DNA of 64,000 nucleotides from positions 1-64,000 of IMG/VR virus record IMGVR_UViG_3300036846_001209. One strand, 5' to 3'. Positions 21,980 to 29,749 of this stretch are shown piece by piece. A program made the translations under genes and the position numbers. A model generated the notes under the pieces. It saw only the letters and a program-made list of their open reading frames with translations. It had not been told where the DNA came from and made no database searches. This DNA comes from a virus. The stretch's first letter is position 1. Each line of letters begins with the position of its first letter.

Positions 21980-22214
21980 GCCGTTCCGCGACGGGCGTGC
22001 GCTGAAGGCCGGCCTGCACGATCTGCTGGCGCATCTGCCCGGCCCGGACGGTCTGCTGCCGCCTGAGCTCTGGAGCGCCGAGGCGCTGGCGCTGGCGATC
22101 TGCCGCCTGCTGCCGTGGTGCGTAGCGGTGCGCATCACGCGCGCCGAGGGCTACGAGGTGATCGTCTGGTTGCCGGATACGTCAAACGAGATTGACGACC
22201 CTAGTCGGACATGA
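21924..22214 (+). CDS. Hypothetical protein, about 96 aa (start uncertain)
   Basis: The frame is clearly coding from at least this ATG (HLHRWEVAAYWIS, then LLPWCVAVRITRAEGYEVIVW). Protein-like sequence extends a few residues upstream (LVALHDDPI), so a TTG at 21906 is possible. It overlaps the 3' end of the TGT-like gene by 56 bases. No strong ribosome site is visible, which leaves open a frameshift product of the upstream gene. Promoter P2 lies in its last codons. Confidence 0.55.
   Translation: MDEGIHLHRWEVAAYWISEPFRDGRALKAGLHDLLAHLPGPDGLLPPELWSAEALALAICRLLPWCVAVRITRAEGYEVIVWLPDTSNEIDDPSRT
22180..22197. promoter_or_regulatory. Inverted repeat overlapping -35 of promoter P2
   Basis: CGTCAA-N6-TTGACG is a perfect 6-bp inverted repeat whose right arm is the -35 box, matching the layout at P1. 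Confidence 0.45.
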
Positions 22215-22221
22215 TCTATAG
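22192..22221 (+). promoter_or_regulatory. Sigma70-like promoter P2
   Basis: TTGACG, 18-bp spacer, CTATAG (TATAGG one base later is also possible). It lies 28 bases before the GTG start of the next gene, inside the coding end of the previous one. The -35 box is identical to those at 17837 and 30032. Confidence 0.5.
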
Positions 22222-22248
22222 GACTCCTCACACGCCAGGAGGCATCAA

Positions 22249-22650
22249 GTGACTACCCCAACCCGCGACTTGGACACGGCTTACGCCGAGGCCGCCGCCT
22301 TCGACCTGAAGCAGGCGATGGCGCAACTGGACGCCTACGGGCGCCTGGAGTGGATGGTCGGCAACGCCGATTGGGTGGCGTGCTTCGACGCCGCTCTCGG
22401 GCCGCACGGCGTCGTCTACCATGTCGTGGTGGACTGCGAGAGCGGCGGCTTCACCCAGACGCAGGAGGCGGGCGAGGTCCCGCTGCGCGACGCGCTCACC
22501 AAACTGGCGGGCTTGCCCTACGCCTACGCTTGTCTGTGCGCTGACGCCTGCGACGGCGACAGCCTGCCGTCCAACGAGGACGTCGAGGCCTGCGTCGCCT
22601 CCTGGCGCGCGCATCTGGAAACCCTGATCGAAGAGGCGGACGCAGCATGA
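22249..22650 (+). CDS. Hypothetical protein, 133 aa
   Basis: First gene after promoter P2. GTG start with AGGAGG 7 bases upstream. Contains a helix (AAAFDLKQAMAQLDAYG), WMVGNADWVACFD, a strand GVVYHVVVDCESG and five cysteines overall, several close together (ACLCADAC). Unrecognised. Confidence 0.7.
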   Translation: MTTPTRDLDTAYAEAAAFDLKQAMAQLDAYGRLEWMVGNADWVACFDAALGPHGVVYHVVVDCESGGFTQTQEAGEVPLRDALTKLAGLPYAYACLCADACDGDSLPSNEDVEACVASWRAHLETLIEEADAA

Positions 22651-22937
22651 GCATCACCGCAACCGAGACGCCGACGCAGCGCGCCCAGCGCCTCGCCCGC
22701 GAAACCGCCGACGCCTACTCGTTCGACGCCTACGGCGCGCGCCAGTGGTTCCTGGCCGCCAAGGGCCTCGTCGATCTCGGCTACAGCGACGCCGAGGTCG
22801 AGGCGATCCTGCGCTCCAAGTGGACGCGCTGGGCGCGCGACGCGCACTCGTCCTACGAGGGCAAGGGCCAGTGGGTCATCGACTTCGTGCTGATGCACGA
22901 AGGCGAACCCGGCTACCTCGTCGGTGACCTCCTGTGA
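22647..22937 (+). CDS. Hypothetical protein, 96 aa
   Basis: Helical, soluble, with DAYGARQWFLAAKGLVDLGY and a Trp-rich segment (SKWTRWARDAHSS). ATGA start overlap and GTGA overlap with the next gene. No family known to me. Confidence 0.65.
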   Translation: MSITATETPTQRAQRLARETADAYSFDAYGARQWFLAAKGLVDLGYSDAEVEAILRSKWTRWARDAHSSYEGKGQWVIDFVLMHEGEPGYLVGDLL

Positions 22938-23119
22938 CGCGCTCCACCTCGCCCAACCTCGCCGGATACGAGGCGCGCCTCGCGAACGGCGGCTTCGGCG
23001 GCATGCGCGCTGTCGCGGCCGCCGCCTTCGTCGCCGCCTTCGAAGCCGACCAGCGGCTCGCCTGGAAGGCCGCGCTCGCCTGGATGGCGGGCGCCCAACC
23101 CAAGGAACACACGCCATGA
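22934..23119 (+). CDS. Hypothetical small protein, 61 aa
   Basis: GTG start overlapping the upstream stop. Ala-rich helical protein (AVAAAAFVAAFEADQRLAWKA). It may be a small binding partner of a neighbour; nothing specific is visible. Confidence 0.6.
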   Translation: MTRSTSPNLAGYEARLANGGFGGMRAVAAAAFVAAFEADQRLAWKAALAWMAGAQPKEHTP

Positions 23120-23751
23120 CCATCGCTGCGCTCTTCGTCGAAACCGACGGCGCCTACTTCAACTGCCCCGGCGTCGAGGCTTGGGACGTCGTCCGTGACG
23201 CCCGCCGCTACGCCGGGCCATACCCGGTCGTCGCGCACCCTCCGTGCCAGCGGTGGGGCCGCTACGCCGCTTCGCACCCCATCACAGGCAAGATCGCCGA
23301 GGTGGGCGCGGACGACGGCTGCTTCGAAGCCGCGCTCGCCGCGGTGCGCATCTGGGGCGGCGTCATCGAACATCCGGCGCACTCCAAGGCGTGGGCCGAG
23401 TTCGGGCTGGTCAAGCCGTCGCACCACGGCGGCTGGACCGACCCCGACCTCTGGGGCGGCCGCTCCTGCTACGTCGAGCAAGGCCACTACGGTCACTTCA
23501 GCCGCAAGGCCACGTGGCTCTACGCCGTCGCGCCCCAGCTGCCCGACCTCGTCTGGGGGCCTGCCGAACAGCGGCTCCCGGCCTATGCGGTCGAGCGGTA
23601 CGGCTACGCCAAGGCGCGCCGCATCGGGGTGATGGCGGCGGTAGGCGGCAAGCACAAGACGCGCATCCGCAACGCCACCCCGCCCGCCTTCCGCGACCTG
23701 TTGCTGGCGATCGCCAGCGGCGCGGCGCGCACCATGTCGGAGGCCGCGTGA
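23116..23751 (+). CDS. Conserved-type phage protein with HPPCQRW motif, 211 aa
   Basis: Reads ALFVETDGAYFNCPGVEAWD, then VVAHPPCQRWGRYAA, DDGCFEAALAAVRIWGGVIEHPA, WTCYVEQGHYGHFSRK-like segments and a basic C-terminus. I recall close relatives in many phages of alphaproteobacteria, without a known role. The PPC motif and GGVIEHPA strand recall the catalytic face of cytosine methyltransferases, but the cofactor site is missing, so it may be a degenerate or distinct nucleic-acid enzyme. ATG start coupled to the previous stop. Confidence 0.65.
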   Translation: MTIAALFVETDGAYFNCPGVEAWDVVRDARRYAGPYPVVAHPPCQRWGRYAASHPITGKIAEVGADDGCFEAALAAVRIWGGVIEHPAHSKAWAEFGLVKPSHHGGWTDPDLWGGRSCYVEQGHYGHFSRKATWLYAVAPQLPDLVWGPAEQRLPAYAVERYGYAKARRIGVMAAVGGKHKTRIRNATPPAFRDLLLAIASGAARTMSEAA

Positions 23752-24083
23752 TGGGCGCCGAAACCTTCCGCCAGATCGGGCGGGGCGCGACGCACCGCGC
23801 CGCCTTCCAGGCCGCGCGCGATCAGGCGCTCTACGACTACGGGCACCGCGGCTACACCGGCTCGCTCGCCGAGAAGCAGGACTACGTGCTGATCGAGGTC
23901 CCGGCGACGTTCGTCCACGACCCCGAGGTGAAGGGTTGGGCTGGTCCGGTCAGCCGCGAGGCGCAGTACGCCGAGAAACTGATCGACAACGACGATCCGC
24001 GCATCTCCTCCAAGTGGGGGCCTGCGGGCTGCATCCAGATCGCGCTCGGCGAGTGGCTGTTCTTCGGCTGGGCGTCCTCGTGA
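23751..24083 (+). CDS. Hypothetical protein, 110 aa
   Basis: Starts with TGATG overlap. Soluble, with ALYDYGHRGYTGSLAEKQDYVLIEVP and a C-terminal GCIQIALGEWLFFGW segment. No domain recognised. Confidence 0.65.
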   Translation: MGAETFRQIGRGATHRAAFQAARDQALYDYGHRGYTGSLAEKQDYVLIEVPATFVHDPEVKGWAGPVSREAQYAEKLIDNDDPRISSKWGPAGCIQIALGEWLFFGWASS

Positions 24084-24271
24084 TGGAGGATCCCCGCTTC
24101 CGCCGCATCGCGCGGCGCCCCGAACGCGACCACCTGCCGTTCGGGGTCGGCGCCCGCCGCGGCCCGCTGATCAGCCGCCGCGGCTGGCATGTCATCTACT
24201 TGGCCTGCTGCTTCCTTCTGGGGCTGGCGCTGGCCCGCATCCTCGTCGCCCTCATCGGAGCGCACCCATGA
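24083..24271 (+). CDS. Single-span membrane protein, 62 aa
   Basis: Basic N-terminal 35 residues with many Arg, then one hydrophobic helix (YLACCFLLGLALARILVALIG). Positive-inside rule puts the N-terminus in the cytoplasm. TGATG start. An early membrane protein could serve superinfection exclusion or host takeover; unproven. Confidence 0.65.
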   Translation: MEDPRFRRIARRPERDHLPFGVGARRGPLISRRGWHVIYLACCFLLGLALARILVALIGAHP

Positions 24272-24489
24272 AGAAGCCCGCACCCAAACCTGCAGCCGCG
24301 CCTGCGACCGCGAAGCCCGTCGCGTGGCTGATCCGCGAGAGCGGCGGCCAGAACGGTCTGTCGCCGCGCGTCATGTCGGGGCGGATGTTCGTCACCGAGG
24401 CCTCCGCGAAGGCGGCGGCCAAGCGGATGACGACGCGCTTCTGGACGCGCGAGGCCTTCCCGGTGTTCGCGGCGCCGCCCGACGCCTAA
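24268..24489 (+). CDS. Hypothetical basic protein, 73 aa
   Basis: Lys/Pro/Ala-rich start followed by a compact alpha/beta part (VAWLIRESGGQ, ASAKAAAKRMTTRFW). Net positive, so nucleic-acid or membrane contact is possible. ATGA overlap with the membrane gene. Confidence 0.6.
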   Translation: MKKPAPKPAAAPATAKPVAWLIRESGGQNGLSPRVMSGRMFVTEASAKAAAKRMTTRFWTREAFPVFAAPPDA

Positions 24490-24498
24490 GACGCGCCC

Positions 24499-24924
24499 GT
24501 GCGGACCCTCGAGACGTTCAGCGACGCCGACCTCGCGACCGACGCCCAGGTGGACTGCGAGGGCTGCACGATCTGCTGCTGGCACCAGCGCGTGGCGGTG
24601 TTCCCCGGCCTCGACCCGGTCGAGCTCTACGACGTCGAGGCGATCGGCGGCGAGATCGTCAAACCGGGGGGCGAGAAGCTGGGGCCGATTCTGCTGCTGA
24701 AGCAGAAGCCCGACGGGTCGTGCATCCATCTCGGCCCCGGCGGCTGCGAGGTCTACGACCATCGCCCGCGCATCTGCCGCTCGTTCGACTGCGGCGGCTG
24801 GTTCCGCTCGCAGCCGCGCCCGGCGCGCCAGCGCATGCTGCGCCAGGATCCCAGCATGCGTCCGCTGATCGAGCGCGGCCGGGTGATCTCGGCGCGGCAG
24901 ACGGCTGGGCGCGTCGCGCGTTAA
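24499..24924 (+). CDS. YkgJ-type CxxCxxCC metal-binding protein, 141 aa
   Basis: CEGCTICCW (about residues 20-28) is the CxxCxxCC signature, followed by LKQKPDGSCIHL, GGCEVYDHRPRICRSFDC. This is the YkgJ/UPF0153 family pattern, which binds zinc or an iron-sulfur cluster; its biochemical role is unknown. GTG start. It is the second-last gene of the early block. Confidence 0.8.
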   Translation: MRTLETFSDADLATDAQVDCEGCTICCWHQRVAVFPGLDPVELYDVEAIGGEIVKPGGEKLGPILLLKQKPDGSCIHLGPGGCEVYDHRPRICRSFDCGGWFRSQPRPARQRMLRQDPSMRPLIERGRVISARQTAGRVAR

Positions 24925-24954
24925 GGTGGGGCGCCAACCCCGCTGGAGCTCGCC

Positions 24955-25266
24955 ATGCCCGTCCCCGCCGTCCTCTCCGCAAAGACCCATGCCGCCGTCA
25001 ACGCCGTCGCCCAGGCGCGCGCCGAGATGCGCACGCACGACGAGGAGTCGGCTGCGCTGAACGCCGCCGTCGCCGAGGACGTCGCCGACGACAAGATGAA
25101 CGTCGACGAGGCGAAAGATCTGCTGGCCGCCTACGGCGTCGCCTACGCGCCGCCGGCCGATGCGCCGAAGTCCAAGGCCAAGCCGCAAGCTGAACTTGAG
25201 CTTGAGCCAGAGCCTGAGCCGGAACCGGAACACCACAAGGGCAAGGGCAAGGCCAAGGCCGACTAG
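24955..25266 (+). CDS. Hypothetical protein with Glu/Pro and Lys tail, 103 aa
   Basis: N-terminal two-thirds helical and acidic; then KSKAKPQAELELEPEPEP and a Lys/Gly-rich end. Low complexity charged tails suggest a protein or nucleic-acid contact segment. Its TAG stop lies in a CTAG that also gives the TAG stop of the convergent primase-helicase gene. Confidence 0.65.
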   Translation: MPVPAVLSAKTHAAVNAVAQARAEMRTHDEESAALNAAVAEDVADDKMNVDEAKDLLAAYGVAYAPPADAPKSKAKPQAELELEPEPEPEPEHHKGKGKAKAD

Positions 25267-27512
25267 TCGGGCGGCCCGATCTGGTAGCAGCGCACCTGTC
25301 GCCCCCCGATGGTGCGCCGGTTGTCCTTGCCGGGCTTCTTGATGCCCATGCGGGTCAGCGTCTTGGCGAGGTCGGTCTTCATCGCCTGCGTCTGGCGGGC
25401 CGGGATGATCTCCAGCGCATGCTCGAGGATCTCGCCGGGCGTCCACATGCCCGTGTGGTCGGGCATCCACTTCGCCAGCGCGCTCTCCCACGGATGCACC
25501 TCGATGCGCTCTTCCTGCTGGGCGCGGGCGGCAACCTCGTCCTCGCCCTCAAGCCACCAGAGCTCGCCCATGCTGAAGCGGTCGACGGCTTCCGCCCACA
25601 CCTGGGCGCGGTCGGCTTTCATGGCGGCGACGTCGATCATCCCGCACACCACCGGCCAGTAGCGGCGCGCGCCGGTCGCGTCTTTCAGATAGCCGCCGCC
25701 GAGGATCGGGTTGATCGACCCGGCGAACACGCAGACGCGCTTGCGCTCGACGACCATGCGTCCGTAGCTCGGGCGGTAGCGATCCTCCTGGCGCGAGAGG
25801 AACTCCTTGGCGACCGAGGCTTCGGCGCGCGACAGGCGCTCCATCTCGGCGACCTCGATGACCCACTTGCCGAGGAGGTTCTGCGCCGCGTCCTTGTTGG
25901 TAAGATCGCCGCCCAACTGGTCGGCGAAGTAGGCGTCGTCGTCATCCTTGCCCGAGGGACCGCCCGCCAGGGCGCGCAGCAGGCTCGACTTGCGGATGCC
26001 CTGCGGTCCCTCCAGCACCAGCATGGTGTCGACCTTGCAGCCTGGCCGCAGCGCGCGGGCGACCGCGCTGATCAGGAACTTGCGCCCGACCGCGCGGACA
26101 TAGGGCGAGTCGTCGACGCCCGCGTAGCGGATGAGCCATGTGTCGAGCCGCTCGACCCCATCCCAGGCGAGCGTCGTGAGCCAGTCGGTGAGTGGGTTCA
26201 CGCGCCAGTGCTGCTGGGCGAGCATGGTGAGCATGTCGAGGACGGCGCCTTTGGTCGTACTCAGTCCGTGGCCGTTCGGGCCTAGCCACCCGGCGAGCGC
26301 GACGCCGTCGGAGTCGCTGACCTCGCGCGGGTAGTCCTGGCGCGGATCGCCCGCGAGGCCGCGCACCATGATCAGCCGGTCGGCCCAGACGTCGTAGTAG
26401 AACATGCCCGCTAGCGCCGGGTGATGCTCAAGCATCTGCTGCAGGTTCCAGGCTTCCTTCGGGCGCAGGTGACCCTTCTCGGTCCAGAGCCACTTGTGTC
26501 CCTTCATCCAGGCGTCGCGCGCGGGCGCGGCGCGCTTGGGCGGCGGATCCTGGGCGGGCGCCTCTGCTGCGGCCGCGGCTGCGGCGCCGCCGCCGCCGTT
26601 GACGACCCGGAGCTTCGGCTTGGTGGCGTCGCGCGGCGGCGCCTTCGACGGCGAGCGCATGCCGTGCTGCAGGTGGCGCTCGACCTTGTCGCTCACCACG
26701 GACTCGGTCCAGGGGTTGTGGGCCTCGCCGTTGCGCATCTGCATCCCGGCGTGGATCAGCGCGGCCTTGGCGTAGCCCTCGCCGATCTCGCCGCCGGCGA
26801 CCAGCGAGCCGATGCGCAGCGTGCGATCGCGCAGCGTCACCTCCTGCGTGCCGGGCGGCGCGTGGGCGATGTCCTCGCAGATCGCGTCGAGCGTCGCCTC
26901 GCCGTAGGCGGTCGCCTTGCCCATCGGCTTGGGGCCGGGGGCGATGTTGTGCTGGCCGCCGTTCAGCTGCTTGGCGTGGTGCTGGATGAGTTCCTCGAGC
27001 CAGGGCGGCAGATCGGCGACCGGGGTCAGCACCGGGTCGGTAAGCCACTCGTACTCGCCGATGACCTCGCCGCTGGCGGCGACGAAGAGCGTCGAGGGCG
27101 GGGCGACGACGTAGCCGCCTTCGCCGCGGATATCGAGGCCGGGCAGGAAGTTGGCGCGGTTGCGCACGCCGCCGCGCATCGGCCAGCCGAAGTAGTAGTG
27201 GGCGCCGCCGCTGGGCGTCTTGGCGGCGACGGTGCGCGGCAGCGGCCCGTGCTTGGCGATGAGCTCCTGAAGGCTCGCCATGCCGCCCTTGGCGGTGTCG
27301 ACGTCGAGGACGACGAGGCCGCTGAAGGGTCCGGTGGCGATCGCGAGGTTGGAGCGGCTGGTCGGCGGCCACCAGCGCCGCGTCTGGGCGGCGTCGATGC
27401 TGGCGTCTTGGAAGCCTTTTTCGGTGCGAGGTGTCTTCTGGCCTGGTCGGCAGGGGAACACCCGCCACCCGAGGCTGATCAGTCGCAGCGCTTCGTCACC
27501 AAGCGCTGACAT
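25263..27512 (-). CDS. Bifunctional primase-polymerase / VapE-type helicase, 749 aa
   Basis: N-terminal archaeo-eukaryotic-type Prim-Pol domain: WRVFPCRPGQKTPRT, IATGPFSGLVVLDVD with catalytic Asp70/Asp72, and TPSGGAHYYF with His105. After a Pro/Ala linker (about 270-335) comes a superfamily 3/VapE-like helicase with Walker A GPQGIRKSS (about 510-518), VIEVAEMERLS as Walker B, and CVFAGSINP. It should prime and unwind DNA at replication start. It is the only replication enzyme in the window. It terminates the minus-strand block. Confidence 0.9.
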   Translation of the reverse strand: MSALGDEALRLISLGWRVFPCRPGQKTPRTEKGFQDASIDAAQTRRWWPPTSRSNLAIATGPFSGLVVLDVDTAKGGMASLQELIAKHGPLPRTVAAKTPSGGAHYYFGWPMRGGVRNRANFLPGLDIRGEGGYVVAPPSTLFVAASGEVIGEYEWLTDPVLTPVADLPPWLEELIQHHAKQLNGGQHNIAPGPKPMGKATAYGEATLDAICEDIAHAPPGTQEVTLRDRTLRIGSLVAGGEIGEGYAKAALIHAGMQMRNGEAHNPWTESVVSDKVERHLQHGMRSPSKAPPRDATKPKLRVVNGGGGAAAAAAAEAPAQDPPPKRAAPARDAWMKGHKWLWTEKGHLRPKEAWNLQQMLEHHPALAGMFYYDVWADRLIMVRGLAGDPRQDYPREVSDSDGVALAGWLGPNGHGLSTTKGAVLDMLTMLAQQHWRVNPLTDWLTTLAWDGVERLDTWLIRYAGVDDSPYVRAVGRKFLISAVARALRPGCKVDTMLVLEGPQGIRKSSLLRALAGGPSGKDDDDAYFADQLGGDLTNKDAAQNLLGKWVIEVAEMERLSRAEASVAKEFLSRQEDRYRPSYGRMVVERKRVCVFAGSINPILGGGYLKDATGARRYWPVVCGMIDVAAMKADRAQVWAEAVDRFSMGELWWLEGEDEVAARAQQEERIEVHPWESALAKWMPDHTGMWTPGEILEHALEIIPARQTQAMKTDLAKTLTRMGIKKPGKDNRRTIGGRQVRCYQIGPPD

Positions 27513-27517
27513 CGACC

Positions 27518-27655
27518 CTAAACCGCGGCGGACTGGCTACGCTCGGAGTCGCGCACGCGCTGTCCCTTCCACTGGCGAAAGATCGACCATCCGGCGTCCC
27601 TGAACGCGGAGTCAAGCGGACGGAAGACCGCCGTCCACGGTGTGATCGTCGGCAT
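27518..27655 (-). CDS. Small basic protein, 45 aa (candidate)
   Basis: An open frame in the gap before the primase-helicase gene reads as a plausible small protein (TPWTAVFRPLDSAFRDAGWS) ending six bases before the next ATG. A G-run upstream may serve as ribosome site but is not textbook. Too small to assign. Confidence 0.4.
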   Translation of the reverse strand: MPTITPWTAVFRPLDSAFRDAGWSIFRQWKGQRVRDSERSQSAAV

Positions 27656-27678
27656 CCACAGACCCCCCCCCAGGTCAG

Positions 27679-27873
27679 TCAGATCAGGCGCTCGGCCTCG
27701 TCCTTCGCCTCGAGGACGGCGATGATGTCGATCATCAGGGCGATCTGCCGGTCGGCGGCGCGCTGGCTCATGCGCTTGGCGAATACCCGATTTGGGTAGA
27801 CTCGCTTGCGCAGCGTCAGTTCGCGCTTGGCTTCGGCGACGAGCTCGGCGGTGGTGAAGCGGACCCGGCCCAT
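27679..27873 (-). CDS. Hypothetical basic helical protein, 64 aa
   Basis: Start at 27873 in a TGA-G-ATG junction after the preceding gene. Strongly basic helices (VAEAKRELTLRKRVYPN, KRMSQRAADRQ). It may bind DNA; no motif named. Confidence 0.6.
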   Translation of the reverse strand: MGRVRFTTAELVAEAKRELTLRKRVYPNRVFAKRMSQRAADRQIALMIDIIAVLEAKDEAERLI

Positions 27874-27874
27874 C

Positions 27875-28138
27875 TCAGTTCGCCTTCGCCGTTTCTTCGG
27901 CCGCATCGTCCAGCGCCGACAGCGTCAGTGCTTGGTCGTACCGCACCGCTTCCCTGACTTGGTCAGGCGGCGCGCCCGACATCACCAGCGCGATGACGGC
28001 GGTGGTGTAGGCGCTCGCCAGGATCGACAGCGTCGAGTTGACCGGATGGGCGTCGTCCAGCCCGGCGGCCTGCGCGATCAGCAGGATCTGGCGCACGGCG
28101 ACCACCTCCTCTGGCCGCACTTCCATGTCGTCGCTCAT
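27875..28138 (-). CDS. Hypothetical helical protein, 87 aa
   Basis: ATGA overlap fixes the start; a GTG four codons earlier is in frame. Long amphipathic helices (VAVRQILLIAQAAGL, SAYTTAVIALVMSGA). Unrecognised. Confidence 0.65.
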   Translation of the reverse strand: MSDDMEVRPEEVVAVRQILLIAQAAGLDDAHPVNSTLSILASAYTTAVIALVMSGAPPDQVREAVRYDQALTLSALDDAAEETAKAN

Positions 28139-28317
28139 GGCTTCTTCCACGGCGTCAGGTGCCAGCGCAGCGTCATGTTGAGGTCGAGGGCCGCCGCTTC
28201 GGCGTCGGCCTCCTTGTCGAAGACGCCGACCACCACGCCGAGATCCTGGGGGCCAGCGGTCACCTGCCAGCGGTCGCCCAGCGGCTGGAAATCGAACACC
28301 GGGTCAGGCGCTGGCAT
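28135..28317 (-). CDS. Hypothetical small protein, 60 aa
   Basis: Alpha/beta protein with FDFQPLGDRWQVTAGPQDLG, then a helix DKEADAEAAALDLNM. Overlaps the previous gene by 14 bases. No family recognised. Confidence 0.6.
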   Translation of the reverse strand: MPAPDPVFDFQPLGDRWQVTAGPQDLGVVVGVFDKEADAEAAALDLNMTLRWHLTPWKKP

Positions 28318-28516
28318 CTTCGGCCGCCAGCTTCTCGATCGCGGTGTCGATCAGCAGCTTGAAGTCCTCAAGATCGGTGGCGTCGAGCGGCAACATCGTG
28401 GTGGTCGCCTTGGCGGGCGGGTTCAGCACGAGGAAGAGCGCGTCGTTGATCATCTCGATCGTCACGCGGACGCCGAGGTGGGTGGTGAACCACTCGATGC
28501 GGCGACGTCGGGCCAT
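28304..28516 (-). CDS. Resident small protein fused in frame to HNH ORF, 70 aa
   Basis: An AGGAGAT ribosome site 8 bases before an ATG at 28516, inside the long HNH reading frame, marks an independent start (MARRRRIEWFTTHLGV). The product has a strand-helix-strand pattern and ends LIDTAIEKLAAEDASA. It would be translated on its own even though the HNH frame reads straight into it. Function unknown. Confidence 0.6.
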   Translation of the reverse strand: MARRRRIEWFTTHLGVRVTIEMINDALFLVLNPPAKATTTMLPLDATDLEDFKLLIDTAIEKLAAEDASA

Positions 28517-28969
28517 GTGGGTATCTCCTCTTGAATGGATGTGGCGCCATGTCCGTTGGTGGACGATGTCGCTGATGGTGCAGGGGTCGACGCCGTAGTC
28601 GGCAGCGATGGTGATGAGCATCTCGGCGGCTGCGGCACGCGCGCGAATCGCGGGGATATCGGCGGCCTGTAGGATCGTGCCTACCTGCCGGCCCTTGCGG
28701 AGCCGATCGACCATGTTCTCGGCGTGCGTGCCAGCGAACAGATGGTCGAGGCGGATGCAGGCGGGCGTGTCGCAGTGGTGGCAGATATGCGGGCGATCAG
28801 CCGGGATGGCGCCGCGCCATGCCTTCCAGGCCCAGCGGTGGGCGCGGTCTTTGACGCCCTGAAACTTCAGCGTCCCGTAGCCACGGGTGGCGTAGCCGCT
28901 CCAGAGCCAGCAGCCCCAGCCGTTCGTGTCGAACTCGATGCCCGCCAGGAGCCGCTCCTCAAGGGTCAT
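28304..28969 (-). CDS. HNH homing-type endonuclease with in-frame C-terminal fusion, 221 aa
   Basis: The N-terminal region has a Trp-rich opening (GWGCWLWSGY) and HICHHCDTPACIRLDHLFAGTHAEN, an HNH_3-type nuclease core. After it come a helix-turn-helix-like segment and TISDIVHQRTWRHI, the usual C-terminal DNA-binding end of such enzymes (to about 145). The frame then runs without stop through the ribosome site of the next gene. The endonuclease probably inserted here and lost or never had its own stop. Start at 28969 has a weak ribosome site. Confidence 0.75.
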   Translation of the reverse strand: MTLEERLLAGIEFDTNGWGCWLWSGYATRGYGTLKFQGVKDRAHRWAWKAWRGAIPADRPHICHHCDTPACIRLDHLFAGTHAENMVDRLRKGRQVGTILQAADIPAIRARAAAAEMLITIAADYGVDPCTISDIVHQRTWRHIHSRGDTHMARRRRIEWFTTHLGVRVTIEMINDALFLVLNPPAKATTTMLPLDATDLEDFKLLIDTAIEKLAAEDASA

Positions 28970-29237
28970 CGACGCTCGTATCCTGATCGGCTAGCGTGAG
29001 GTGCTGCTGGCGGGTTTGATCTCCTCGAGCTGTCGGCGGCCACACTGGCGTGTGATTCGGTCCGGCGCTGGCCGCCACCGGCGGTGCCGGACCGATGCGC
29101 CGCCCCACCTCCCACCAATGCTGAACGTCGGCGCCCTGAGTGGCGAGCCGCTGCTGCAGGCTCTGGCGGTAGATGATGCGATAGCGCTCGGCGAGGTCGG
29201 CCCAATCCTGGCGCTCTTCAGCCGTCTCCGGGCGCAT
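28959..29237 (-). CDS. Hypothetical protein, 92 aa
   Basis: Start at 29237 shares a base with the nuclease gene stop (TGATG). Contains DWADLAERYRIIYRQSLQQR and a Pro/Thr-rich tail. Its end overlaps the HNH start by 11 bases, as if trimmed by that insertion. Unrecognised. Confidence 0.6.
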   Translation of the reverse strand: MRPETAEERQDWADLAERYRIIYRQSLQQRLATQGADVQHWWEVGRRIGPAPPVAASAGPNHTPVWPPTARGDQTRQQHLTLADQDTSVDDP

Positions 29238-29749
29238 CACGGCATCTCGTCGATATCGATCGTCGAGGCGTCGTAGCGGTTGGCTTGGCTGAGCGGCATC
29301 TTCAGCGGCACGCCCCAACGGCGCAGCGCATGTTCGACCTCGTCGAGATCGCGGGCCTTGGCCCAGATGTCGCGCCCGGTGCGCTGACAGGCGTCGCGGA
29401 AGTCGCGCTGTTCTTTGCTCAGGTTCCCGTCGGGCGCCTTGAGCTCGATGTAGTGGGTGACCCCGTCGGGGAAGAGGATCTGGATGTCGGGCCAGCCGCG
29501 GCGCACGCCGGCCTGCTTCATCTTCACCGCGACGGGCGCCGAGAGGCGCACGCCGGTCGCCGAGGCGGTGAAGACGTAGCCGTCGGGCAGCGCCCAGGTC
29601 AGCGCCGGGATGACATGGGCGGCCTGGAAGTTGTGTTCGGGCTGGCCGACCTTGCGCACCGCCCGCCGCCGTTTCTTCTGCGGCGGGTCGAAGAAGCCGG
29701 GCGTGCCTTGGCCTGGTCCGCGCCGGTAGGCATAGGGCGGCTTGGTCAA
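29237..29749 (-). CDS. VRR-NUC nuclease, 170 aa
   Basis: The core has GWPDIQILF (about 84-92), then HYIELKAPDGNLSKEQRDF, the D-(x)n-ExK active site of VRR-NUC (PD-(D/E)XK) enzymes, which cut branched DNA. Basic N-terminal 35 residues. Starts at TTG in a TTGA overlap with the HTH gene. It could resolve Holliday or replication intermediates. Confidence 0.85.
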   Translation of the reverse strand: MTKPPYAYRRGPGQGTPGFFDPPQKKRRRAVRKVGQPEHNFQAAHVIPALTWALPDGYVFTASATGVRLSAPVAVKMKQAGVRRGWPDIQILFPDGVTHYIELKAPDGNLSKEQRDFRDACQRTGRDIWAKARDLDEVEHALRRWGVPLKMPLSQANRYDASTIDIDEMP

